This document shows, one piece after another, positions 17,253 to 24,098 of a DNA stretch of 64,000 nucleotides; within the stretch, counting starts at the first letter, position 1; every line of letters starts with the position of its first letter. Origin of the DNA: Herbiconiux daphne. GTDB taxonomy: Bacteria; Actinomycetota; Actinomycetes; Actinomycetales; Microbacteriaceae. A model generated the notes under the pieces. It did not search any database, was not told the DNA's origin, and was given only the letters and a program-made list of their open reading frames with translations. Position numbers and translations under genes: made by a program. Where the stretch lies: NCBI RefSeq assembly GCF_024979295.1, contig NZ_JANLCJ010000003.1:62001-126000 (forward strand), given 5' to 3'.

Positions 17253-17313
17253 CGGCTGCGAGAGTCGAAGACGTCGGGGAGAAGCCCCGGCGACGGTCTC
17301 ACGAGGAGCAGAC

Positions 17314-17778
17314 ATGAGCATCACGACCACCACCCACCTCAACTTCCGCGGCGACGCCCGGGCGGCGCTGACCTTCTACCAGTCGGTCTTCGGCGGCGAG
17401 CTCGCCATCACCACCTACGGCGACTTCGGTATGCCGGCCGAGGCCCCCGGGGCGCAGAACGTCGTCTTCGGCCAGGTCGTGAGCCCCGAAGGCTTCCGCG
17501 TGCTGGCCTATGACATCCCCGGTCAGTCGGGCGGCTCGGCGGCGGGCACCGGTTCGACACACCGCGAGAACGGCGTCACGATCACCGATCAGCCGTTCTT
17601 CGTGTCGGTCGAGGTCGGCACCCTGCCCGAGGTCGGGGCCTACTGGCAGGCACTCGCCGAGGACGCGACGATCGTGGAACCGCTCGCCGCGTCGGCCTGG
17701 AGCGCCGGCTTCGGCATGCTTACGGACCGTTTCGGGGTGACCTGGATTTTCGGCGTCGCCGCCCCGGCATCCGCCTGA
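17314..17778 (+). CDS. VOC family protein (PhnB/glyoxalase-like)
   Basis: A 154-aa vicinal-oxygen-chelate fold protein of the PhnB type, recognisable from THLNFRGDARAALTFYQSVFGGEL at the N-terminus and FGMLTDRFGVTWIFGV at the C-terminus. Such proteins include metal-dependent lyases, dioxygenases and antibiotic-binding proteins; the PhnB subgroup is mostly uncharacterised. GAGGAG precedes the ATG. It is divergent from a WYL regulator that may control it. Confidence 0.9.
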   Translation: MSITTTTHLNFRGDARAALTFYQSVFGGELAITTYGDFGMPAEAPGAQNVVFGQVVSPEGFRVLAYDIPGQSGGSAAGTGSTHRENGVTITDQPFFVSVEVGTLPEVGAYWQALAEDATIVEPLAASAWSAGFGMLTDRFGVTWIFGVAAPASA

Positions 17779-17806
17779 CCGACGCGATCGGGGCGCGCGC
17801 TCTCGG

Positions 17807-17880
17807 TAGGGCGGACGGGACTTGAACCCGTGACCGACGGATTATGAGTCCGCTGCTCTAACCAGCTGAGCTACCGCCCC
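17807..17880 (-). tRNA. tRNA-Met (anticodon CAT)
   Basis: A 74-nt cloverleaf on the minus strand with a 7-bp acceptor (the first pair is G-U), D-stem GCTC/GAGC, anticodon stem GCGGA/TCCGT with loop CTCATAA, and T-loop TTCAAGT closed by ACGGG/CCCGT. The anticodon is CAT. The 3' end is A-CC-G, so the CCA tail is not fully encoded. The absence of the initiator features (GGG/CCC anticodon stem) makes it an elongator Met or the lysidine-modified Ile2 tRNA; sequence alone does not settle this. Confidence 0.92.
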
Positions 17881-17973
17881 GATCGGGTCGCGCCCGGCCG
17901 AGAGGCGAGGGCGTTACCGCGAGACAACGATACCGCCTCGCTCGGCGGCATCCGGTCAGGCAGCGGCCGCCGG

Positions 17974-19272
17974 TCAGGCCGCGTCGGTGCGGCCGTCGGT
18001 TGCCGACCTGCCGACCACCGGCGCCGTCACCGGCTCGCCCCGGTAGAGATGCTCGAAGGTGTTGAGGGTGCGCTGGATGTCGTGAGCGGCCACGATCGTG
18101 AGCGACTCGTTCTTCAGCACGTCGAGCTCGGCCTGCGGAAGCCGCAGGATGTGCTCGAGCTTGTCGGCGAGCTCCTGGGCGTCGCCCGGCGTGAACAGGA
18201 AGCCGTTCTTGCCGTCGTGCACCAGGTGCGGCAGAGCCATGGCGTCGGCCGCGACCACGGGCAGCCCGCTCGCCATCGCCTCCATGGTGGCGATGCTCTG
18301 CAGCTCGGCGATCGAGGGCATCGCGAACACGGTGGCCCGGGTGTAGAGCCGCTGCTTCTCTTCTTCGGTCACGTAGCCCGTGAAGGTGACGCGGTCGCCG
18401 ATGCCGAGCTGGTTGGCCATGGCCTGCAGGTTCTTCAGCTGGTCGCCGCCGCCCACGATGTCGAGCTTCGTGTCGAGGTCGGCGGGCAGCAGCTGAATGG
18501 CCTTGAGCAGCACGTCGAGGTGCTTCTCGCCGGCCACGCGGCCGACGAAGATGACGCGGTTCTCGGTGCGCGGCGTGAAGTCGGCGACGTATTCGTCGGC
18601 GTTGATGCCGCAGGAGATGGCATAGACGTTGTCGATGCCCGTGGCCTTCTCGAAGTAGTCGGCGGCTTTGCGGGTGGGTGCGGTGACGACATCCGCTCGG
18701 ATGAACGACCGGCGGGCAGCCGCCCAGGCCAGACCGATGGCCCAGTTCTGCAAGAACTTCGGGATGCCGGTGAACGCGAGCATGTTCTCGGGCATGACGT
18801 GGTTCGTGCCCACGATGCGGATGCCGCGCTTCTGCGCCTCGTCGGAGAGGCCGCGCCCGATGATGATGTGCGACTGGAAGTGCACCACGTCGGGCTTCAC
18901 CTCGTCGATGATGCGGGCGCTGTTCTGCTTGATGCGCCACGGCAGGGCGAAGGTGAGCCAGTCGTGCGGATACCAGCGCCAGCTGTAGAGCCGGTGCACG
19001 GTGACCTTCTGACCGTCGTAGATCTCGGTGCGGGCGCCCACCGGCAGTTTGGCGGAGGGCGCGACAACGTGCACGTCGTGCCCGCGGGCGGCGAGGCCCG
19101 AGGCCAGGTGCTCGGCGAAGCGGGCCGAGCCGTTGACGTCGGGCGAGAAGGTGTCTCCGCCGATCAGGATCCGAAGGGGCCGCTGCAGGTCGCCGGCCGT
19201 GGGGGCGCCGGCCGTGCCGGTGCCCGTTTCTGCGTCGGTGTCTGCGGAGTCTGTCAAACCGTCGTCTCTCAT
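17974..19272 (-). CDS. Glycosyltransferase family 4
   Basis: A 432-aa GT-B fold glycosyltransferase. The N-domain begins with LRILIGGDTFSPDVNGSARF after a ~30-residue disordered Thr/Ala-rich lead. The C-domain holds NRVIFVGRVAGEKHLDVLLKAI and the donor-binding MPSIAELQSIATMEAMASGLPVV segment (split here for length: EAMASGLPVV is the classic motif). It resembles actinobacterial PimB-like and glycolipid mannosyl/glucosyltransferases using nucleotide sugars at the inner membrane face. The acceptor is unknown. It lies upstream of the tRNA on the same strand and follows the DMT transporter by 18 bp. Confidence 0.88.
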   Translation of the reverse strand: MRDDGLTDSADTDAETGTGTAGAPTAGDLQRPLRILIGGDTFSPDVNGSARFAEHLASGLAARGHDVHVVAPSAKLPVGARTEIYDGQKVTVHRLYSWRWYPHDWLTFALPWRIKQNSARIIDEVKPDVVHFQSHIIIGRGLSDEAQKRGIRIVGTNHVMPENMLAFTGIPKFLQNWAIGLAWAAARRSFIRADVVTAPTRKAADYFEKATGIDNVYAISCGINADEYVADFTPRTENRVIFVGRVAGEKHLDVLLKAIQLLPADLDTKLDIVGGGDQLKNLQAMANQLGIGDRVTFTGYVTEEEKQRLYTRATVFAMPSIAELQSIATMEAMASGLPVVAADAMALPHLVHDGKNGFLFTPGDAQELADKLEHILRLPQAELDVLKNESLTIVAAHDIQRTLNTFEHLYRGEPVTAPVVGRSATDGRTDAA

Positions 19273-19290
19273 GCTTGGGAAGAACCTACC

Positions 19291-20205
19291 TTAGCGTTGC
19301 GCCTGGGGGTGGTATCTCGCGAGCCCGAACACTCCCAGGATCGCGATGAGGCCCGACAGCAGGAAGGCGAAGATGGCCCAGAGCGGCGCCTGCGACGCCT
19401 CGCCGAGCACCAGCACCCCGATGGCCACGGCCACCAGGGGGTCGATGACGGTGAGCCCGGCGATCACCAGGTCGGGCGGGCCCGACGAGTAGGCGTTCTG
19501 CACGAAGTAGCCGCCGAGCGCCGCGGCCGACAGCAGCCCGACGAGGGCGAGCAGCGTCAACCACTCGAAATGCGCCTGGAAGACCCGGCTGATGACCACC
19601 TTGGCGAGCGTCGCCACGAAGCCGTAGAGCACGCCGGCCCCCACGATGTAGGCGAGCGCCTTGAAGCGGCGGCGCAGGAAGGCGAACGTCAGGGCGAAGA
19701 TGAGCAGCACGACGGCGAGCACGATCAGGATGATGATGAGGTCGGCCGTGGTGACCGGCTTGTCGACCGCCGTGAAGGCGGCGACGAGCACGAACAGCCC
19801 CACGCCGCCCACGCAGAGCACGATCGAGATGACCGAGCTGCGGTTGAGCTTGACCTTGCTGATGCGCGAGTTGAGGATCGCCGTGATGACGAGCGCGACG
19901 GCGCCGAGCGGCTGCACCACGATGATCGGCGAGAACCCGAGGCTGGTGAGCTGGAACACGATGGCGAGCCCGAGCATGAGCGTGCCGATCACCCACGACG
20001 GCCGGCTCAGCAGCGCGAACAGCTGGCGGCCGTTGAGGCCCTTGTCGGCCTGCTGCGTGTTCGCCTCGACCTTGGTGACCCCGCGGTGCTGGAACTGCGC
20101 GCCGAGGCTCAGGAAGACGGCACCGACCAGAGCGATGGGGATGCCGATGAATTGCTTCGGGTCGAGCGCGATCTGGTCGCTGAGCTCGAACAGTTCAGGA
20201 GGCAC
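19291..20205 (-). CDS. DMT/EamA-like transporter
   Basis: A 304-aa polytopic membrane protein with about nine to ten hydrophobic helices arranged as two repeats, typical of the drug/metabolite transporter superfamily. Marks include PIIVVQPLGAVALVITAIL and the second-half equivalent VIDPLVAVAIGVLVLGE. The substrate cannot be told. The GTG start has GAGG about 11 bases upstream. It precedes the glycosyltransferase by 18 bp, so the two probably share a transcript. Confidence 0.83.
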   Translation of the reverse strand: MPPELFELSDQIALDPKQFIGIPIALVGAVFLSLGAQFQHRGVTKVEANTQQADKGLNGRQLFALLSRPSWVIGTLMLGLAIVFQLTSLGFSPIIVVQPLGAVALVITAILNSRISKVKLNRSSVISIVLCVGGVGLFVLVAAFTAVDKPVTTADLIIILIVLAVVLLIFALTFAFLRRRFKALAYIVGAGVLYGFVATLAKVVISRVFQAHFEWLTLLALVGLLSAAALGGYFVQNAYSSGPPDLVIAGLTVIDPLVAVAIGVLVLGEASQAPLWAIFAFLLSGLIAILGVFGLARYHPQAQR

Positions 20206-20235
20206 CCGTCGACATTACCTCGACAGGTGCGCCGT

Positions 20236-20241
20236 TAGGCT
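20236..20241 (+). promoter_or_regulatory. Candidate -10 element (TAGGCT) of def
   Basis: TAGGCT followed by exactly six bases and the def ATG, with no Shine-Dalgarno sequence. The same TAGGCT-N6-ATG arrangement recurs before the GNAT gene at 45771. Confidence 0.55.
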
Positions 20242-20247
20242 TAGCGA

Positions 20248-20814
20248 ATGGCCGTTCTCCCGATCCGGATCTCCGGAGACCCCGTGCTGCACTCCCCCGC
20301 CTTTCCGGTCGCCGAGTTCGACGACACGCTGCGAACCCTCGTCGCCGACATGTTCGACACGATGGACGAAGCCCCCGGAGTCGGTCTCGCCGCCCCGCAG
20401 GTGGGCGTGCCACTTCGCGTGTTCGTCTACAGCTACACCGACGACCACGACGAGCAGCACCGCGGGGTGGCCGTGAACCCCGAGCTCTTCATCACGCCGG
20501 CCTCGCCCGAGCCGGCCGATCCCGACACCGAGTCGGAGGGTTGCCTGTCGTTCCCGGGCCCGCGCTTTCCACTGGCCCGCGGCGCCCGGGCGCTGCTGCG
20601 CGCCCACGATCTCGACGGCCGGCCGTTCGAGATCGAGACCGGCGGATGGCTCGCCCGCATCTTCCAGCACGAGTTCGACCACCTCGACGGCCTGCTCTAC
20701 ATCGACCGCATCGATCGCGTCTACGGCAAGGTCGCCGCGAAGATCGAGCGCAAGAAGGGCTGGGGAGTTCCGGGAATCGCCTGGCTGCCCGGAGTCGACC
20801 ACCTCGACGCCTGA
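20248..20814 (+). CDS. def: Peptide deformylase
   Basis: Removes the formyl group from the N-terminal Met of nascent proteins at the ribosome. The 188-aa protein has all three signature motifs: GVGLAAPQ (residues 44-51), EGCLS with metal-ligand Cys99, and HEFDH with His141, Glu142 and His145. It is transcribed alone and divergently from the DMT transporter gene; the start appears leaderless. Confidence 0.96.
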   Translation: MAVLPIRISGDPVLHSPAFPVAEFDDTLRTLVADMFDTMDEAPGVGLAAPQVGVPLRVFVYSYTDDHDEQHRGVAVNPELFITPASPEPADPDTESEGCLSFPGPRFPLARGARALLRAHDLDGRPFEIETGGWLARIFQHEFDHLDGLLYIDRIDRVYGKVAAKIERKKGWGVPGIAWLPGVDHLDA

Positions 20815-20837
20815 CGGCACGGCTGGGAGTTTTCCGC

Positions 20838-20874
20838 GCAGGGCTCCGCTCAGGTGCAGAGCCTCCGCTCAGGT
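20838..20874. repeat. Two-copy 18/19-bp direct repeat overlapping the azlD stop
   Basis: Two adjacent units, GCAGGGCTCCGCTCAGGT and GCAGAGCCTCCGCTCAGGT, lie between def and azlD and run over the azlD stop codon. The second shares CAGAGCCTCCG with the four-copy repeat at 10181-10259, suggesting a small dispersed repeat family. Confidence 0.6.
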
Positions 20875-21174
20875 GAAGGCGCGGATGCCGGCCGCCACCG
20901 CCGCGGCCACGATCACGACCACCACGAACGGCACCCGCAGGGCGTAGAGCCCCGCCGCCACGAGCACGGCCGGCACCCGCGCGTCGACCGCGATCGACTG
21001 ACCGGCGCCGAGCGTCTGCACGGCGATGAGCGCCGCCAGCAGCGCCACGGTGAGCAGGTTGGCGATGCGCGACACCGTCGGGTGCTCGAACGCCCGCGGC
21101 GGAATGAGGTAGCCCAGCACCTTGAGGGCGACGCAGACGACGGATGCCAGGATGACGATGTTCCACGCGCTCAC
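20869..21174 (-). CDS. azlD: AzlD domain branched-chain amino acid export subunit
   Basis: A 101-aa protein with three to four membrane helices of the AzlD family, the small partner of AzlC in branched-chain amino acid (or analogue) export. FEHPTVSRIANLLTVALLAAL is typical. Its ATG overlaps the azlC stop (ATGA), indicating coupled translation, as is normal for this pair. Confidence 0.9.
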   Translation of the reverse strand: MSAWNIVILASVVCVALKVLGYLIPPRAFEHPTVSRIANLLTVALLAALIAVQTLGAGQSIAVDARVPAVLVAAGLYALRVPFVVVVIVAAAVAAGIRAFT

Positions 21175-21878
21175 GCCCGCTCCTCCTTGCCGCCGAGCAG
21201 GTTGAACGCGCCCACCACGATCGCGACCACGGCCGCCACGAGCACCGGCAGTCCGGGGGTGAGGAAGGGCGTCAGGAGGGTCGCGACGAACGCGGCGCCG
21301 ACGGCCACGGCCTGGGTCTGACGCTGCTTGAGCCGGGGCCAGAGCAGCCCGAGGAAGGCCGCCGCGGCCGCGGCATCCAGGCCGTAGGCGCTCACGTCAC
21401 CGAGGAGGTCGCCGATCAGCGCCCCGATCAGCGTGGTGACGTTCCAGCCGAGATAGATCAGGATGCCGGTGACCCAGAAGCCGACCCGCTGCGCCGACGG
21501 GGTCGGCTGCGCCACCGCCACGGCCACGGACTCGTCGATGGTGACCTGGGCGGCGGCGGCACGGCGCCAGAATCCGGGGCCGATGAGCGGCGACATCCGG
21601 ATCGAGTAGAACACGTTGCGCACGCCGAGCAGGCCCGCGCTCGTGATGGCGGAAGGTCCGGCCGCGATGCCGCCCGACGCGAGAACCCCGATCAGGGCGA
21701 ACTGCGAGCCGCCGGTGAACATCACCAGGCTGAGAAAGCAGGTCTGCCAGATGTCGAGGCCCGAGAGTGTGGCGAGAGCCCCGAACGACACCCCGTAGGC
21801 CGTGGTGGCGAGCCCCACCGCGAGACCGGCGCGGAAGGCCGCCGTCTCTTCGGGGGTGCGACGCGGGCGGCTGGACAT
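21171..21878 (-). CDS. azlC: AzlC family branched-chain amino acid exporter
   Basis: A 235-aa membrane protein, the large subunit of the AzlCD exporter. Marks: YGVSFGALATLSGLDIWQT and MFTGGSQFALIGVL near the N-terminus, then RNVFYSIRMSPLIG. About seven hydrophobic helices are visible. The ATG at 21878 has AGGAG upstream; any longer frame would run back into the tRNA-Asn terminator and gene. The substrate is probably leucine, isoleucine, valine or analogues by family knowledge. Confidence 0.93.
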   Translation of the reverse strand: MSSRPRRTPEETAAFRAGLAVGLATTAYGVSFGALATLSGLDIWQTCFLSLVMFTGGSQFALIGVLASGGIAAGPSAITSAGLLGVRNVFYSIRMSPLIGPGFWRRAAAAQVTIDESVAVAVAQPTPSAQRVGFWVTGILIYLGWNVTTLIGALIGDLLGDVSAYGLDAAAAAAFLGLLWPRLKQRQTQAVAVGAAFVATLLTPFLTPGLPVLVAAVVAIVVGAFNLLGGKEERA

Positions 21879-21896
21879 GGTCTCCTCAGACGAAGA

Positions 21897-21926
21897 AAGG
21901 CCCCGCGGGTGGAGCCGCGAGGCCTT
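21897..21926 (-). terminator. Hairpin terminator downstream of tRNA-Asn
   Basis: AAGGCC-C-CGCGG pairs with CCGCG-A-GGCCTT around a 6-base loop, one mismatch in 12. On the minus strand the stem is followed by a T-rich TTTCTT run, so it probably ends the tRNA-Asn transcript, just ahead of azlC. Confidence 0.75.
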
Positions 21927-21928
21927 CG

Positions 21929-22001
21929 CTCCCCGACTTGGACTCGAACCAAGAACCTGCCGGTTAACAGCCGGCTGCTCTGCCAATTGAGCTATCGAGG
22001 A
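21929..22001 (-). tRNA. tRNA-Asn (anticodon GTT)
   Basis: A 73-nt cloverleaf on the minus strand: acceptor TCCTCGA pairs TCGGGGA (with one G-T pair), D-stem GCTC/GAGC, anticodon stem GCCGG/CCGGC with loop CTGTTAA giving anticodon GTT, and T-loop TTCGAGT. Discriminator is G. CCA is not encoded. A strong hairpin follows. Confidence 0.95.
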
Positions 22002-22085
22002 ATGCTGGTGAAGCGTGAATACACTATCACTGATTTTCGGGGCGCTTTGTCACCGCTCCCCTCCGGCACGCCCGGCGGGCGGGTG

Positions 22086-23090
22086 TCAGTAGCCGGCGGC
22101 GGGGTCGACCCGGCCCGCGAAATCGCCGGTGTCGAGCAGCGCCCTGACGTTGTGGCGCACCCGCGCGGCGAGCAGCGGCGCAGTCATCTCGGGCGTGTCT
22201 GCCGAGTGCGGCGTGATGATGGCGTGGGGCTCGGCCCAGAGCGGATGACCGTCGGGCAGCGGCTCGGGGTCGGTCACGTCGACCCCGGCTCCTGCGATGG
22301 CTCCGGACCGCAACGCGGCCACCAGGGCGTCGGTGTCGATCAGGGCGCCGCGGGCGATGTTCACGATGTATGCCGAATCGCGCATGAGTTCGAACTCGGC
22401 TGCCGAGAACATGTTCGCGGTGCCGGGGGTCGACGCCGCGGCGACCACGACGACGTCGGCATCGGGGAGCACCTCGTGCAGGCGGTCGTCGGTGACCGTG
22501 CGCGTGGCGCCGGCCACGGGGTCGCCTGAACGGCGCACCACCGTGCTGGTCACGCCGAATGGCTCGAGCAGGCGCAGCAGCTCGATCGCGATGCCCCCGG
22601 CGCCTACGATCACCACGTGCAGACCGTAGAGCGACCAGCCAGCCTTCGGGCCCCACGAGGTGGCCCGGATGCGCTCGGGCAGGTCGCGCAGCAGCGCGAG
22701 CGTGAGTGTGAGCGCGTGCTCGGCCACGGGCTGGGCGAATGCGCCTTTCGCGCTGGTGAAGATGCGGCCTGGCACGGCCTGGTCGCGGATGACCTCGGCG
22801 AAGGCGTCGATGCCCGCCCAGGGCAGCTGCGCCCATCCGATCTGCGGATGCGCGGCCAGAGCGGCGGCGAAGTCGTCGGCGCCCTCGGAGCTGAGCCACA
22901 CCAGGCCGCGGGTGTCGTCGTCGAGCGGGGCGACGGTTCCGCCGGCGTCTTCGACCGCGGCGACGAAGAACGGGTCGGGCTCGGGCAGCACCGCGATCGG
23001 GCCCGGTGCGGGCCGGTCGCCCGGCGCGAGGGTCTCGGCCGGCACCGCGAGCACCTCGCGGTGCCGGCCCCGACGGTCAGGCCCCGTCAC
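22086..23090 (-). CDS. D-isomer specific 2-hydroxyacid dehydrogenase
   Basis: A 334-aa NAD(P)-dependent oxidoreductase. The nucleotide-binding loop reads VVIVGAGGIAIELLRLL; the third glycine of the usual GxGxxG is Ala. NIARGALIDTDALVAAL carries the substrate Arg, and TPHSADTPEM the catalytic His. The 2-oxoacid substrate is unknown. The GTG start overlaps the upstream ABC ATPase stop as GTGA, so it is the last gene of the dusB-dgt-dnaG-ABC run. The first ~28 residues are a Pro/Arg-rich lead not needed by the fold. Confidence 0.87.
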   Translation of the reverse strand: MTGPDRRGRHREVLAVPAETLAPGDRPAPGPIAVLPEPDPFFVAAVEDAGGTVAPLDDDTRGLVWLSSEGADDFAAALAAHPQIGWAQLPWAGIDAFAEVIRDQAVPGRIFTSAKGAFAQPVAEHALTLTLALLRDLPERIRATSWGPKAGWSLYGLHVVIVGAGGIAIELLRLLEPFGVTSTVVRRSGDPVAGATRTVTDDRLHEVLPDADVVVVAAASTPGTANMFSAAEFELMRDSAYIVNIARGALIDTDALVAALRSGAIAGAGVDVTDPEPLPDGHPLWAEPHAIITPHSADTPEMTAPLLAARVRHNVRALLDTGDFAGRVDPAAGY

Positions 23091-24073
23091 GCGCGGCGCC
23101 CGTCGCCGGCGTCGCCGGCGTCGTGGACGTCGCCGTCACCTGTGACGCCAGCGACGTCGGGGCCGTCGTCGCCATCGCCGTTGGAATCGGCGTGACCGTC
23201 GAGGTCATTTCCGTCTCCGTCGAAGTCATCTCCGTCACCGTCGAAATCTTCGTCGTCGTACTCGTCGTCGCCGTAGCTCTCGCGGGCGAGCCCGGCCACA
23301 TAGGGATGCCGGGGGTCGCCCAGCACGTCGTCGATCGGTCCGAGGCCCACGACGACGCCCTCGTGGATGACGGCGATGCGGTCGACCGACCGGCGCAGCG
23401 TCTCGAGGTCGTGGCTCACGATCAGCGCGCTCGCGCCGCGCGACCGCTGCAGGCCGGCGATCACGTCGACCACCGCGCCGCGCACCGACACGTCGACGCC
23501 CGCCGTGGGCTCGTCGGCGATGAGCAGCACCGGGTCGAGGATGAGCCCCCGGGCCACCGCCACCCTCTGGCGCTGGCCGCTCGAGAGCTCGTGCGGGTAT
23601 TTCAGCATCGAGCCCACGGGCAGCAGAAGGGCATCGACGAGGGTCGCGGCCTTGAGCCCGGCCTTCTGCCGGTTGTAGCGCTTGTCGCGAAGGAACAGCG
23701 GCTCGGCCACGAGCTCGGCGACCGTCATGTTCGAGGTGAGGTTCGATCCGGCATCCTGCGACACGAACCCCACGCCCAGGGTGAGCTTGTTGAGCTTCGA
23801 CCGTTTGATGCCTCGCATCTCGAAGCCCAGCACGTCGAGGCTGCCGCCGATGATGCGCGGCGAGTTGTCTTTCGAGCCCCGCAGAGCCGCCTGGCCCGAG
23901 GCGATCTGGGCGAGGGTGGACTTGCCCGAGCCGCTCGACCCCACGAGGCCGACGATCTCGCCCGGCCGGATGGTGAGGGTGAAACCCTTGACCGCCGTGA
24001 ACGCCGAGCTCACGCTGTGCGCGGGGTATTCGACCGTGACGTCGCTGGCGGTGAGTATGTTTCTGTCGGCCAT
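23087..24073 (-). CDS. Orphan ABC transporter ATP-binding protein with acidic DGDG-repeat tail
   Basis: A 328-aa ATPase close to the dipeptide/nickel (Opp/Dpp) importer group. It has Walker A VGSSGSGKST, signature LSSGQRQRVAVARG and Walker [14 protein letters not shown] with switch His in VSHDLETL. No permease or binding-protein gene is adjacent, so its partner is elsewhere or absent. The last ~60 residues are almost only Asp, Gly and a few others, built on a heptad DGDGxD(F/L) from a 21-bp tandem repeat. DxDxDG patterns of this sort can bind calcium. It follows dnaG by 25 bp and overlaps the dehydrogenase by 4 bp. Confidence 0.88.
   Translation of the reverse strand: MADRNILTASDVTVEYPAHSVSSAFTAVKGFTLTIRPGEIVGLVGSSGSGKSTLAQIASGQAALRGSKDNSPRIIGGSLDVLGFEMRGIKRSKLNKLTLGVGFVSQDAGSNLTSNMTVAELVAEPLFLRDKRYNRQKAGLKAATLVDALLLPVGSMLKYPHELSSGQRQRVAVARGLILDPVLLIADEPTAGVDVSVRGAVVDVIAGLQRSRGASALIVSHDLETLRRSVDRIAVIHEGVVVGLGPIDDVLGDPRHPYVAGLARESYGDDEYDDEDFDGDGDDFDGDGNDLDGHADSNGDGDDGPDVAGVTGDGDVHDAGDAGDGRRA
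23195..23257. repeat. Three 21-bp tandem repeats encoding an acidic heptad
   Basis: Three consecutive 21-bp units (starting ACCGTCGAGGTC, TCCGTCGAAGTC and ACCGTCGAAATC) lie in the 3' part of the ABC ATPase gene. On the coding strand they give DGDG-D/N-D-F/L heptads. The period is a multiple of three, so copy number can change without loss of frame. Confidence 0.8.
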
Positions 24074-24098
24074 GATTTTCGAGCCTAGGCGGTTGGCC

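Noticed and set aside
17805-17880. Initiator tRNA-fMet assignment
   Set aside because: The anticodon stem lacks the three consecutive G-C pairs of initiators and the 1-72 pair is G-U rather than the initiator mismatch, so an elongator-type CAT tRNA is more likely.
18049-20238. Plus-strand open frame of about 730 codons antisense to the glycosyltransferase and DMT transporter genes
   Set aside because: Composition is that of an antisense shadow (repeated His, Arg, Asp, Glu, Gly runs) and no motif or ribosome-binding site supports it.
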